In this document: piece after piece, positions 26,361-34,965 of the stretch
Layout of the letters: each line of letters opens with the position of its first letter
Numbering within the stretch: position 1 is the first letter of the stretch
Assembly (NCBI RefSeq): GCF_947490415.1
Contig: NZ_CANLGX010000001.1
Location: 682,001-746,000 of the forward strand
Source: an uncultured Eudoraea sp.
GTDB lineage: Bacteria; Bacteroidota; Bacteroidia; Flavobacteriales; Flavobacteriaceae
DNA: 64,000 bases
Direction: 5' to 3'
Notes under the pieces: generated by a model
Databases searched by the model: none
What the model was told of the DNA's origin: nothing
Seen by the model: the letters and a program-made list of their open reading frames with translations, nothing else
Made by a program: the position numbers and the translations under genes

Positions 26361-27908
26361 TTATTTCGAAAATGAAAGCGTTTGATCATTCAAAGACTGG
26401 CTTAGGTTTTCAATTCCTGCTTTAATCAATCGGCGTTTTGGACCCGCTTTTTCCGCCAGAGCATATTGGACTTCCGCATCTTTGTACCTCCCCATTGCAA
26501 CTAACCAGTCTGCATAGAGTTCGCGGGTTGGTTTTTGAATAGATGGCGGACCGTAACTATAGCTGACGCTTTCTTGCAGTTCAATTGATTTCAGCAGATG
26601 TTCTTCTGCCGTATTATGCCTCGCGACCAAATCTTCCCGCAATCCCAAAAGCTGCTGCTGTCTGGCCTTAGAAGTAATAATATCTGATGGCGCGGCCTCA
26701 GCCCTGGTCACATTTGAACATAATGTTGAGCTGGAAAATTCCTGTACAAAAGTTTCTCTCTTAATGTCAGACTCCATGATAGCAACAATGCTATCCATTT
26801 GCACCGTGTCTTTTGCTATATATCCTTTCATTCCTTCTAAAAAATAATATTGGGAACGAACCGAAATATTCAGATCGGAAATTTCTACCGGAATATCGGC
26901 TACCGCACTCTCCCACTCATCAGTTTCAGTAAGGTAGGTCCCCTTTAGAAACACCATATGAACCCGGGCCCTTGAGGATGGTTTTTCATTCATAAAACGC
27001 TGCATGTCCAACACCATTTTCCTGGCTTCTGCCCTGTTGTCTTGCTGCAAATAACCATACTCGAGCCAATGATAGGCATGGTATCCCCTGGCATCATTAT
27101 CCAGTTCTTTTCGCTTCATTCTGTTCAGGCTGGCTTGATACGAATCAATATTAGAGGCAACTACCCGATCCCACATCCCCATAGCCACATAAATATGAGA
27201 TGGCATATGTAGGGCATGACTTGCGTCCGGAGCGACTTTAGCATAGGCGTCGGCAGCCTCCAAAGCTAATACAGCGTGCTTAGGGTCATCGTATGAATGA
27301 ATGGTATAGTGCAGGGCTCCCGGATGATTGGGGTTTTCAGCTAAAATACCCAGCGCAATTTTAGCACCCTTACCATATAATTCTTCATCACGTCCGTCTG
27401 GCACGGAGCCTAGAAGCGATAACGCATAAAATGCTGCCACTTCATGGTTGTCCGGATATTTTTTGGACAAACCCTCCATAAAATCCGCATAGGCTACATC
27501 CCGTTCCGGTTTGTCAGTTTCCGGTTTAAACAGAATCCTGACCCCCCCAATAAAATCCTGCTCCAGTTCTGTTGCGTTTTTTTCCAGATCCAGGGATTCC
27601 AGTTTTTTCAAAACTTCCACCCCTTCTTCATACTCTTGTTCACCCCATAAGCTATGATTATAGGTCATCGCTTCACCCCAATAGGCCATAGGCATTTGAG
27701 AATCCATTTCCTGAGCATTCCTGAACGCTTCACGGGCATCCTGATATTCGAAAGAATGCAGTAATAAAAGTCCTCTCTCAAATTGAGAAACCGCTTTTGC
27801 GTTTCCGGTTACCTCAAGATTAACCATTCCCAAAAATTCGGTCCTGGGCTTATTTTCTTTACATCCTATCAACAATATTGATGCAACAATAAATGCAACT
27901 GTTTTCAT
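26361..27908 (-). CDS. TPR lipoprotein
   Basis: 515 residues. MKTVAFIVASILLIGC is a lipoprotein signal with Cys16. Helical repeats then start with FERGLLLLHSFEYQDAREAF and MPMAYWGEAMTYNHSLW. The middle part (HPGALHYTIHSYDDPKHAVLAL, DASHALHMPSHIYVAMGMWD) is typical of a TPR family found in many environmental bacteria, with conserved His-rich turns. The C-terminal repeats (YKDAEVQYALAEKAGPKRR) close the solenoid. Attached to a membrane facing the periplasm or outside. Role unknown. Confidence 0.82.
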   Translation of the reverse strand: MKTVAFIVASILLIGCKENKPRTEFLGMVNLEVTGNAKAVSQFERGLLLLHSFEYQDAREAFRNAQEMDSQMPMAYWGEAMTYNHSLWGEQEYEEGVEVLKKLESLDLEKNATELEQDFIGGVRILFKPETDKPERDVAYADFMEGLSKKYPDNHEVAAFYALSLLGSVPDGRDEELYGKGAKIALGILAENPNHPGALHYTIHSYDDPKHAVLALEAADAYAKVAPDASHALHMPSHIYVAMGMWDRVVASNIDSYQASLNRMKRKELDNDARGYHAYHWLEYGYLQQDNRAEARKMVLDMQRFMNEKPSSRARVHMVFLKGTYLTETDEWESAVADIPVEISDLNISVRSQYYFLEGMKGYIAKDTVQMDSIVAIMESDIKRETFVQEFSSSTLCSNVTRAEAAPSDIITSKARQQQLLGLREDLVARHNTAEEHLLKSIELQESVSYSYGPPSIQKPTRELYADWLVAMGRYKDAEVQYALAEKAGPKRRLIKAGIENLSQSLNDQTLSFSK

Positions 27909-28104
27909 TCACTTTCCAAATTTATGTCGTTACCACCTGAATATTAGCGTGTACGTTAAAGATACTATTTTTAAACAGAGTGCAATAAAGGATGCTATGA
28001 AAGGCGCAAGGTTTAAAACTGCTGCATTATATAAAAGAATAAAATTTGAGCCCCGGGAACTTTAAACTATATTATGCACTCTTAAATGATTTAAATCCCA
28101 ATAC

Positions 28105-28386
28105 ATGAAAACACAGACCTTACTAGATGCCATACGCTTTATAAATACCCATGAACCTACAAAAGCATATATTCAGGAACATGAAGCTGCCCCTAAAAAC
28201 TTTGAGATTTACCAAATTTCGGCAACGGTAGGCAACTATGAAGATCGTATTGTTCGGGTTTTAATAAATTTTGCCAAAAGGGGGAATGCAAAAGGGCTGA
28301 ATGAGGATGTTTTTATAGACATTCAAGGCAATGATCTCACCGATTTCAAAATTATAAAGATCACCCCGGTTGAGTTTCGCCCCTGA
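28105..28386 (+). CDS. Small hypothetical protein
   Basis: 93 residues, no signal peptide. The second half alternates strands (VGNYEDRIVRVLINFAKRG, LTDFKIIKITPVEFRP), suggesting a small alpha/beta fold. No motif recognised. Gene-free flanks of about 200 and 360 bases; the downstream one contains only TTGACA-GCT-TGTCAA at 28447-28461, a short perfect inverted repeat. Confidence 0.55.
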   Translation: MKTQTLLDAIRFINTHEPTKAYIQEHEAAPKNFEIYQISATVGNYEDRIVRVLINFAKRGNAKGLNEDVFIDIQGNDLTDFKIIKITPVEFRP

Positions 28387-28750
28387 TCCAATAACGCTTT
28401 TCCAAAAGGTGTTTCAACATATTAACTGACCCAAAAATCCCCCTATTTGACAGCTTGTCAACTTAATGGGAGTCCGAATTGTATGCCTTATTTTTTATAT
28501 TTTTCCGCCAATACGAATTCATCCTTTTCATTAATTTAAGGCTATCATACATCCTATCAACTCAATCCAAACCTCTGTGCCTGAAATACCATTATTTCTT
28601 TCCCCGATGCAATTTGCCACTCCATGCTGTAGGGTTCTCCCAGGGTGAGGCAGAAAAGATATATGTATCTAACCTCACTTAACTGAGCATTACTTTCAAT
28701 AGCATGTGCAACGGGGATTGGGAAAAGATTTCAGGAAATTACTAAGGATA

Positions 28751-31006
28751 TTATGGGTTTCCAAAATAGGTATGTATCAATTCCTTGTATCGAACCTCCC
28801 CATGCAATAATTGTATATCAGGTTGGAGTTTTATCCATATCAGGTTTTTATAGCCATTCTCAAGTGCTTTTTCCAAATAGTCCAGGGCTTCACTTTTCCG
28901 GTCCTGAACTGCCAGTAATTGAGCAAATTCAAAGTAAATCGGCTCCTTCAACTCCAATGCTTGTTTTCCAATTTCCCAACCAGCAGCTTTATCTCCAAGT
29001 TGCGTAAGTACTATGCCATTATAAATAAATGCTTTTGGGTCATCCGAATTTTCCTCCAGCCATCTTTCTGCTATTTTACTATATTCAAGAAAGTGACTCC
29101 TGGCGGTTTCATGCTGACCGATTAAATTGTAATTAACTCCCAGGTCATAATGGGGAGAAAATTCTTGAGGATTTTTCCGGAGGATTGTCTCCAAAACATC
29201 AATGGCGTTATCAAACTTTCCCTGAAGCCGATAGACATGTGCCAATCTGTATTGATTCATCAAAAAGTTTGGATCTAGACTACCCGCTTTAAGATAAGAT
29301 GCCTCTGCTTTCACAAAATTATTTTTACCGACATAAGCGGAGCCTAGATAAAAATGACCCCAAGGATTATCAGGAGCATATGTAATCATGCGATTAGACC
29401 ATGTTAAGGCAGAATCTATTTGACCTAAATATTCCAGATATATCCAGTTTATACCACTATTAGTAAGCATCATGTATGGATTAATCTGAAGCGTAGTTTT
29501 ATATTCATCCAAAGCCTTATCATACCGACCCTGTTTTTGAAAATACCATCCCAGGTTATTATGCGCGGCCGGATCGTCAGGATATAACCCAAGTCGTTTT
29601 TCTGTATACCCGATACCCTTGCCCAGGTCATTTTCAACATTTACGGCGTAAAAAGCAAGAATGCCAAATTTTTCCCTGTCGGTAAGATTATCTATAGATA
29701 CAATAGCTTTATCTAGCCATTTGCGCCCCTCGTTTCGATCAAATTTTTCAAAAAGTAAATTTCCCAGGGAAGCCTTCGCCGCGGTAAAATTACTATCAAG
29801 GCGGATTGCATTCTCATAATGCGTCCTGGCTTTTTTAAAGTCAAGACGTAGATGACTTTCAATACCCAATGAATATTGCTTTAGTGCCTTTAACGAGGAA
29901 GTAGTAACTTTCTTAAGAGGTTTACTCTGGTTTGAGATCCTAAAACTAGATTCTCCAAGGCTTCGTCGTATCTTTCTGCTTAACTGATCCAATTTTTCAA
30001 TAATCTCATCCTGGCTATCGGCATAAAGAACTTCAGACTTTAGGGTATTCGCGGTTTGGGCTTCAAGGATTTTTGCGGTAAGAATATACCGGGTACCCAC
30101 CCTGCTAATTGTTGGAACTACAAAAATTTCTACCCCTTCGCGAATTGCAATTTCCCTACCGGTTTCTTCATCGATAATTGTACTATTTTCTTTTTCCATT
30201 CTCTTTAATGTCTCAATCATTCGCTGCCTGGTCATCACATTTAAATATCGTGATTGATTGATACTAAGAATAAATGCTGTATTCAGGGAGTGGTCTAAAA
30301 TTGTTTCATCGGTAAGATTTTCAAAATCCGATATCACAATCCAATCCCGCTCGGTAAATGGAATTGTTGTGCTGCCATAAATCACAAAAATAGTAGTAGC
30401 AAGCGTAATGGCTATAATAAATACGGGTATTGCCTTTAGTATTAGAATAATAATAGGCCTCCGTTGATTATTTTTGTTTACCGAATTCTTAGCCGAGCTG
30501 CGTGCAACCGGAAGTTCTTCACAATTGACATTATAGATTTTAACCGGCTCATCTACGTTTTTAAAGAACTTCTCTTCAATAAATTCGGTGCGTATATCGG
30601 TCTTATTTTTCACGTCCTGGTAAACAGATTCCGTAATGGCAATACTACCCACCTCAGCAGTTGACTGCAAACGGGAGGCAATATTTACGCCATCGCCAAA
30701 TACATCCGACCCTTCAAATACTACTTCACCTTCATGGATGCCAATTCTCAAAGGAATATTCTTTGCCTTACAAGCAATCTGAATTTCTATAGCACAGCGT
30801 ACAGCATCAGAACCAAGATCAAAACTGATCAACATCCCATCGCCCATTTCCTTGATAAGCGCACCATTATATTTCTCTAGTAATAGCTTATGAATATCCC
30901 GGTTGTTCCTGAGCATCTCAAATGCACGTTCCTCATCTGACCCCATCAAGGCAGTATAGCCCACAATGTCGGTAAACATGATTGCTACCAGGCGGTGTTG
31001 TTGCAT
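28751..31006 (-). CDS. Class III adenylate/guanylate cyclase with TPR domain
   Basis: 751 residues. Residues 5-165 form a class III cyclase domain: IMFTDIVGYTALMG (metal Asp), IKEMGDGMLISF, LRIGIHEGEVVFEGSDVFGDGVNIASRLQ. A membrane helix at about 187-212 follows. Then a TolB/FlgO-like domain (DWIVISDFENLTDE, EGVEIFVVPTISRVGTRYILTAKILE) and eight or more TPRs (AAHNNLGWYFQKQGRYDKALDEYKT). The cyclase domain is cytoplasmic and the TPR part should lie outside the inner membrane. cAMP versus cGMP cannot be decided from the residues seen. Confidence 0.88.
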   Translation of the reverse strand: MQQHRLVAIMFTDIVGYTALMGSDEERAFEMLRNNRDIHKLLLEKYNGALIKEMGDGMLISFDLGSDAVRCAIEIQIACKAKNIPLRIGIHEGEVVFEGSDVFGDGVNIASRLQSTAEVGSIAITESVYQDVKNKTDIRTEFIEEKFFKNVDEPVKIYNVNCEELPVARSSAKNSVNKNNQRRPIIILILKAIPVFIIAITLATTIFVIYGSTTIPFTERDWIVISDFENLTDETILDHSLNTAFILSINQSRYLNVMTRQRMIETLKRMEKENSTIIDEETGREIAIREGVEIFVVPTISRVGTRYILTAKILEAQTANTLKSEVLYADSQDEIIEKLDQLSRKIRRSLGESSFRISNQSKPLKKVTTSSLKALKQYSLGIESHLRLDFKKARTHYENAIRLDSNFTAAKASLGNLLFEKFDRNEGRKWLDKAIVSIDNLTDREKFGILAFYAVNVENDLGKGIGYTEKRLGLYPDDPAAHNNLGWYFQKQGRYDKALDEYKTTLQINPYMMLTNSGINWIYLEYLGQIDSALTWSNRMITYAPDNPWGHFYLGSAYVGKNNFVKAEASYLKAGSLDPNFLMNQYRLAHVYRLQGKFDNAIDVLETILRKNPQEFSPHYDLGVNYNLIGQHETARSHFLEYSKIAERWLEENSDDPKAFIYNGIVLTQLGDKAAGWEIGKQALELKEPIYFEFAQLLAVQDRKSEALDYLEKALENGYKNLIWIKLQPDIQLLHGEVRYKELIHTYFGNP

Positions 31007-31248
31007 CTCTTGATATCGTTGTATTTACGAATCATTTTAATGACCGTAAAAATTAAGATTCTAGTCTAACTTAAAACTTAAGCAACCCTTCTGATTTGGG
31101 CAATGATTTTCATCAGGTATTTGGGTAAGATTTCCTGACCTTTATTAGACCCTTACATTAGATACTTTAACTGATATTTTTATATTAGGAGGTTTAATAG
31201 CTAATCGAAAATCTGCTGGGTATACTACGCACACTACAGTGAAACAAC

Positions 31249-33090
31249 TCAATGTATATCAGCTCTTTGCATTGCAGGCCAAAGCCGTGCGTTTTTTTCC
31301 TGATAAAGTTCCATATCCTTAAAGATGGTGCTCAGCAATTTAATGGCCTGGAGAATATAGGGCCCTTTGTTAAGCATAACACAATCTGTACGTTGTGCCA
31401 TAGCGGCATCGGTCATTTCGGCCCGGGAAGGTATCCCCTGTTTTGAGAGATTTTCCAGTACTTGTGTGGCCCAGATTTCAGGAATATGTCCCGCTCTGCA
31501 CAGTGAAAGAATTTCCCTTTGAACCCTGCCAATATTATCCCATCCACACTCTATCGCCAAATCTCCCCTTGCGATCATCACACCTACAGGGTAGGTCTTC
31601 ATGGCCTCCAATAGAATTTTGGCCAGGTTATTAAAACCACTTTGTGTCTCAACCTTAAGAATGATCCCGAATCCTTTTGGAGGATTTAATTTTTGCAACT
31701 CCGCAATGAGATCTCTTACATCCTCCTTTCGGTTTATAAAAGATACGTTTACGATATCCGCGTTTTGAACCACAAATGCGAGATCTTTTTTGTCTTTGGC
31801 GGTTAAACCTTTGATTTCCAAATTACTTCCGGGAAAATTTATTCCTTTGTCTGCTCCTAGTTTACTTCCTGCTTTTCTGGAATTGACAATTTCTATCATC
31901 ATTTCGTCCCGGGCCAGCTGGCGAATAACTCCTTCAATCTTGCCGTCATCAAAAAAGATAGGCTCCCCTTCCCTTACCTGCTCAAATATATCCCCTGAAG
32001 TACAAGAAATTTGTGCCTGGCTAATCACATTGTCATCCTTATCCCTAAGTGCAGGTTCACCAGGCAATGCATCCTTATGCAATCGTAAAAAATCTCCCGT
32101 GTGCAACCTTATGTATTGTTCCACCGCGGGTAATTCCCCTATCACGATTGGCGTAGAAGAATAATCTGCATTGGTATATAATTTCATGCCCGTTTCCAGA
32201 AAAGTGGTTTTACCACATTGGGCAATACAGCCATTTTCTGTGGTTCCTGTAATTGTAAATTCCCTTTTCTTGTTTCGGGTATCCCTAAAGAACAACTGGT
32301 CCCCTACTTTGAGTTTTTCCAAACTTTCTAATGCTACAGGCAGATGCGACAGATCCACGTTGGGATGAGGAACCGGGCCAATCCAGAGCTCACAATCCTT
32401 AATGACATTGCCCCGCACGTCCTTTGTTGGTCTAAATTTTTTAACTTTTGGGCCAGCTGTTAAAGCACAGGTCCGCACTTTTGGGCCTCCCAAATCCATG
32501 GAGATCTTACATTTTTTTTTCAATTTTTTGGACGCTGTCTTAATGTGGCCGATCATCAGGCTCCATTCTTTTTCACTGTCATGTGCACAATTTATTCGTG
32601 CACAATTCATTCCACTGGCAATCATATCATGGGCCAATTGGTAATCATAGGCAACTTCTGTAGGTAAGGTAACCATTATACGGGTGCGTCTTCCCTTAGA
32701 GCGGTATCCCAACAACGATTTTGCATTAGATTTACTTATCCGATTACTTTTTTTAAAAGTTAATTCGGCCTTGTGCTTTTTAATGGGTTCATTGTTGAGA
32801 AAGCCCTCCAGGATGGCCTTACTGGCCAATAAACTTGCCATAACATGGCTTTCTGGTTTGTCGAGCCGGGAAAGCCCCAGATTCGCAAGCTTTTTCTGGA
32901 TTGGCCTTATATCTTCTTTACGAAGCGCACGGTAATGGATAAGATTACGGGCACTTTTGATAAAATTTGGATGGACCTCGGATAGTTCGGCCAAATATTT
33001 GGCCTCGAATTGCTGCAAACGTTCTACGATTGCCGAAATTTCACTAATAAGCCATCGTATATTTTCTTCTTTTTTGCCAATTTCTGCCAT
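31249..33090 (-). CDS. Pyruvate kinase-like protein with N-terminal extension
   Basis: 613 residues. The first 130 are a helical extension. The catalytic barrel begins at RIMVTLPTEVAYDYQLAHDM and shows GMNCARINCAHD, MDLGGPKVRT (canonical D-T-K-G-P-E-I-R-T changed), ILKVETQSGFNNL (Lys and Glu of the K-x-E motif), MIARGDLAIE, and WATQVLENLSKQGIPSRAE with MLNKGPY. The B domain is inserted at about 215-385. The usual C-terminal regulatory domain seems missing. Whether it makes pyruvate from PEP is unclear because several canonical residues differ. Confidence 0.8.
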   Translation of the reverse strand: MAEIGKKEENIRWLISEISAIVERLQQFEAKYLAELSEVHPNFIKSARNLIHYRALRKEDIRPIQKKLANLGLSRLDKPESHVMASLLASKAILEGFLNNEPIKKHKAELTFKKSNRISKSNAKSLLGYRSKGRRTRIMVTLPTEVAYDYQLAHDMIASGMNCARINCAHDSEKEWSLMIGHIKTASKKLKKKCKISMDLGGPKVRTCALTAGPKVKKFRPTKDVRGNVIKDCELWIGPVPHPNVDLSHLPVALESLEKLKVGDQLFFRDTRNKKREFTITGTTENGCIAQCGKTTFLETGMKLYTNADYSSTPIVIGELPAVEQYIRLHTGDFLRLHKDALPGEPALRDKDDNVISQAQISCTSGDIFEQVREGEPIFFDDGKIEGVIRQLARDEMMIEIVNSRKAGSKLGADKGINFPGSNLEIKGLTAKDKKDLAFVVQNADIVNVSFINRKEDVRDLIAELQKLNPPKGFGIILKVETQSGFNNLAKILLEAMKTYPVGVMIARGDLAIECGWDNIGRVQREILSLCRAGHIPEIWATQVLENLSKQGIPSRAEMTDAAMAQRTDCVMLNKGPYILQAIKLLSTIFKDMELYQEKNARLWPAMQRADIH

Positions 33091-33264
33091 TGTATGTTCC
33101 TTTAACAGCCGGGAGCATTATAAATTTAATGGTTATTTCGCACATTTAGGTAATAACTGCATCCTTAGAATTACTTTCTATAAGAATATTAAGGAACTTG
33201 CCTGTGGCAAATACTGTGTGGTGTTTGTCCTTGCTGTTTTGGTAGCTTTCTAAATAATGGTTTT

Positions 33265-33289
33265 AAACCAGGCAATATTCAAATCGCGT
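33265..33289 (+). repeat. 25-base direct repeat, left copy
   Basis: AAACCAGGCAATATTCAAATC then GCGT. It recurs with two changes at 33889-33913, on either side of the two small genes at 33544-33878. No gene is supported between 33091 and 33543. Confidence 0.6.
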
Positions 33290-33543
33290 CCACATTACCC
33301 ACTGTAAAAATTATCAAAACATGATGCTAATCATTTTACTTTATGTTCTTCCTGCGTACTATTGATAGCGGATTATTAAGAGTCCCCCAGGAAAATCATT
33401 GCAGTTAGTTATTATGGGGATTCCTGTACCTGTTTTTCTCCGTATCTTCTATACTCAATATACCATGGTTGTAGTTTGACCTCAACCTAAGAGAAAGGAT
33501 ATCCGGAAAGCATAACTTACTTTAATAATATCAATAAGTAAAA

Positions 33544-33771
33544 ATGAAAACAGCACTATTAAAAGACTTAAAAAAGATGTACCCGATACATAAAGGGAAT
33601 GGCTTCTATTATTTGAAATATCAAGAGCCTGCTTTATTTAAATTTTTAGCCCCTGACCCGGAAATTATCATGACTGATAAAAATTTAAATGAAATAATTG
33701 CCGAAAGGAGAAGAAGAATAAACTCCTATATGAGATTTAGAAGAGAACAACAAACCAAGAGTGTGTTATGA
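33544..33771 (+). CDS. Small basic hypothetical protein
   Basis: 75 residues, rich in Lys and Arg (LKDLKKMYPIHKGNGFYYLK, IAERRRRINSYMRFRREQQ). No recognised motif. The stop codon TGA overlaps the ATG of the following small frame (ATGA), typical of coupled genes. The pair is enclosed by 25-base direct repeats. Confidence 0.5.
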   Translation: MKTALLKDLKKMYPIHKGNGFYYLKYQEPALFKFLAPDPEIIMTDKNLNEIIAERRRRINSYMRFRREQQTKSVL

Positions 33772-33878
33772 CAACAATAATCCTATACCTCGCAATGCTG
33801 CTCGTAATTTCATATCATGGAGAGGCACTGGCTTTAGTTCAGGAAGGGTATTTAACAATAAACCCAGAACTTATATAA
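33768..33878 (+). CDS. Very small possible membrane peptide
   Basis: 36 residues, MTTIILYLAMLLVISYHGEA then LALVQEGYLTINPELI. The N-terminus is hydrophobic and could be a membrane segment. It starts by ATGA overlap with the upstream gene. Coding status is supported only by this coupling. Confidence 0.35.
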   Translation: MTTIILYLAMLLVISYHGEALALVQEGYLTINPELI

Positions 33879-33888
33879 CCACTTTACT

Positions 33889-33950
33889 AAACCAGGCAAC
33901 ATTCAAAGCGCGTTAAAATCTTCATTAACTTTATACAATCTTGGCGGCAG
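33889..33950 (-). other. Degraded attC-like site behind the alpha/beta hydrolase gene, with right direct repeat
   Basis: Minus strand, directly after the stop codon: CTGCCGCCAAG (worn R''), ATTGTATAA arm, then AACGCGCTTTGAATGTTGCC, which is the right copy of the 25-base direct repeat. CTTGGCGG matches 7 of 8 bases of the R' box before the same gene (GTTGGCGG). Confidence 0.55.
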
Positions 33951-34883
33951 TTATTTCTTAATATCAATTTTTGATAGCCAAGAAAACATTTTATCAAAAG
34001 CGTCTTCTCTCACCACTTTCGGAGATAAAAATATATCATGCTGTGCATTGTTAATTCTCAATAACGTCACCTTATCACCAAGCTTTAACCCAACTCTTTT
34101 TATGTCTTCAATATTTAATACAATATCTTTTGACATCGCATCTTTAGAAAAAGTTGAAATTTTAATAGAATCAGAAGAATGCAAAATCAAAATGGGGATT
34201 GTTATGTTTGATTCTTCTAATTTTCTTTGAGCTGTTGCAATCGCAACTATCCATTTAAAGTAGGTTGGAAATCCCTTTATTGGTTTCCAGTCTTGGTTAA
34301 AATCCCATTCACCATAAAAATCTTTATGAATGCTTTGAGCATAGGCAGAAGACAGGGCGCCATTAATTTTTGAATAAACTGATATTTTAGAAATAATTTT
34401 TGAAATGAAATAACTAAATGACTTTTCGAATTTAGTTTGATTGAAATCTAAAAAAGGAGAATTTAAAATTAGCCCATCAATAAGATTTCTATCCTTACCG
34501 TTATTCATATAGCTACTCGCTATTAAGCCTCCTGTAGAATGACCCAACAGGTAAATTGACTTGCTTTGAATTTGAATCTGGCGAATAACAATGGAGATTT
34601 CCTCAAAATATTCCTCAATATTTTTGCAATAGTTGGGATGATGATGTTCTAAAAGCGATCTACCATATTTCCGAAGATCGAGAGCGTAAAAATCAAAATT
34701 ATATTCATTAAATTTTTCTCCTAAATGTGGATGAAAAAAATAATCAATATAACCATGTATATACAAGACGCTCTTTCTGTTGCCTAAATTAAAGTTTGAA
34801 GAAATTAATACAGAGGTTACTTCTCCTTCATAATCAGGATTGAGTTTAATGGTTTGACTAGTATAATCTTTGTTTAAATCCAT
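33951..34883 (-). CDS. Alpha/beta hydrolase (lysophospholipase-like)
   Basis: 310 residues from ATG 34883. The frame is open to 34952, but those 23 codons are recombination-site sequence. Hydrolase_4-type core: VLYIHGYIDYFFHPH, YALDLRKYGRS, LLGHSTGGLIASSYMN (nucleophile Ser in GHSTGG), then the acid region HSSDSIKIS and INNAQHDIFLS (catalytic His). No signal peptide, so cytoplasmic. Acts on an ester, perhaps monoacylglycerol; substrate is inference from the family. A unit bounded by attC-like sites. Confidence 0.85.
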   Translation of the reverse strand: MDLNKDYTSQTIKLNPDYEGEVTSVLISSNFNLGNRKSVLYIHGYIDYFFHPHLGEKFNEYNFDFYALDLRKYGRSLLEHHHPNYCKNIEEYFEEISIVIRQIQIQSKSIYLLGHSTGGLIASSYMNNGKDRNLIDGLILNSPFLDFNQTKFEKSFSYFISKIISKISVYSKINGALSSAYAQSIHKDFYGEWDFNQDWKPIKGFPTYFKWIVAIATAQRKLEESNITIPILILHSSDSIKISTFSKDAMSKDIVLNIEDIKRVGLKLGDKVTLLRINNAQHDIFLSPKVVREDAFDKMFSWLSKIDIKK

Positions 34884-34905
34884 TCCTATGTTATCAATAC
34901 TATTA

Positions 34906-34965
34906 CCGCCAACGGTTTCGTATATGAGCCATTTTGAATGGTTTATATACAATGTTATACTTAGC
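34906..34965 (-). other. attC-like site (short) behind the serine hydrolase gene
   Basis: Minus strand: GCTAAGTATAAC (R'', overlapping the stop), ATTGTATATAAACCATT, CAAAATGGCTCATATACGAAA, reading into CCGTTGGCGG (R'). The arms ATTGTATATAA and CTCATATACGAAA pair with extra bases on one side. Reverse complement of R'' matches 9 of 10 bases of the box before the same gene (GTTTTACTTA). Confidence 0.75.

Noticed and set aside
28479-28682. Plus-strand frame of 67 codons in the gap before the cyclase gene
   Set aside because: Aromatic-rich, no motif, no upstream signal; looks like chance in AT-rich DNA.
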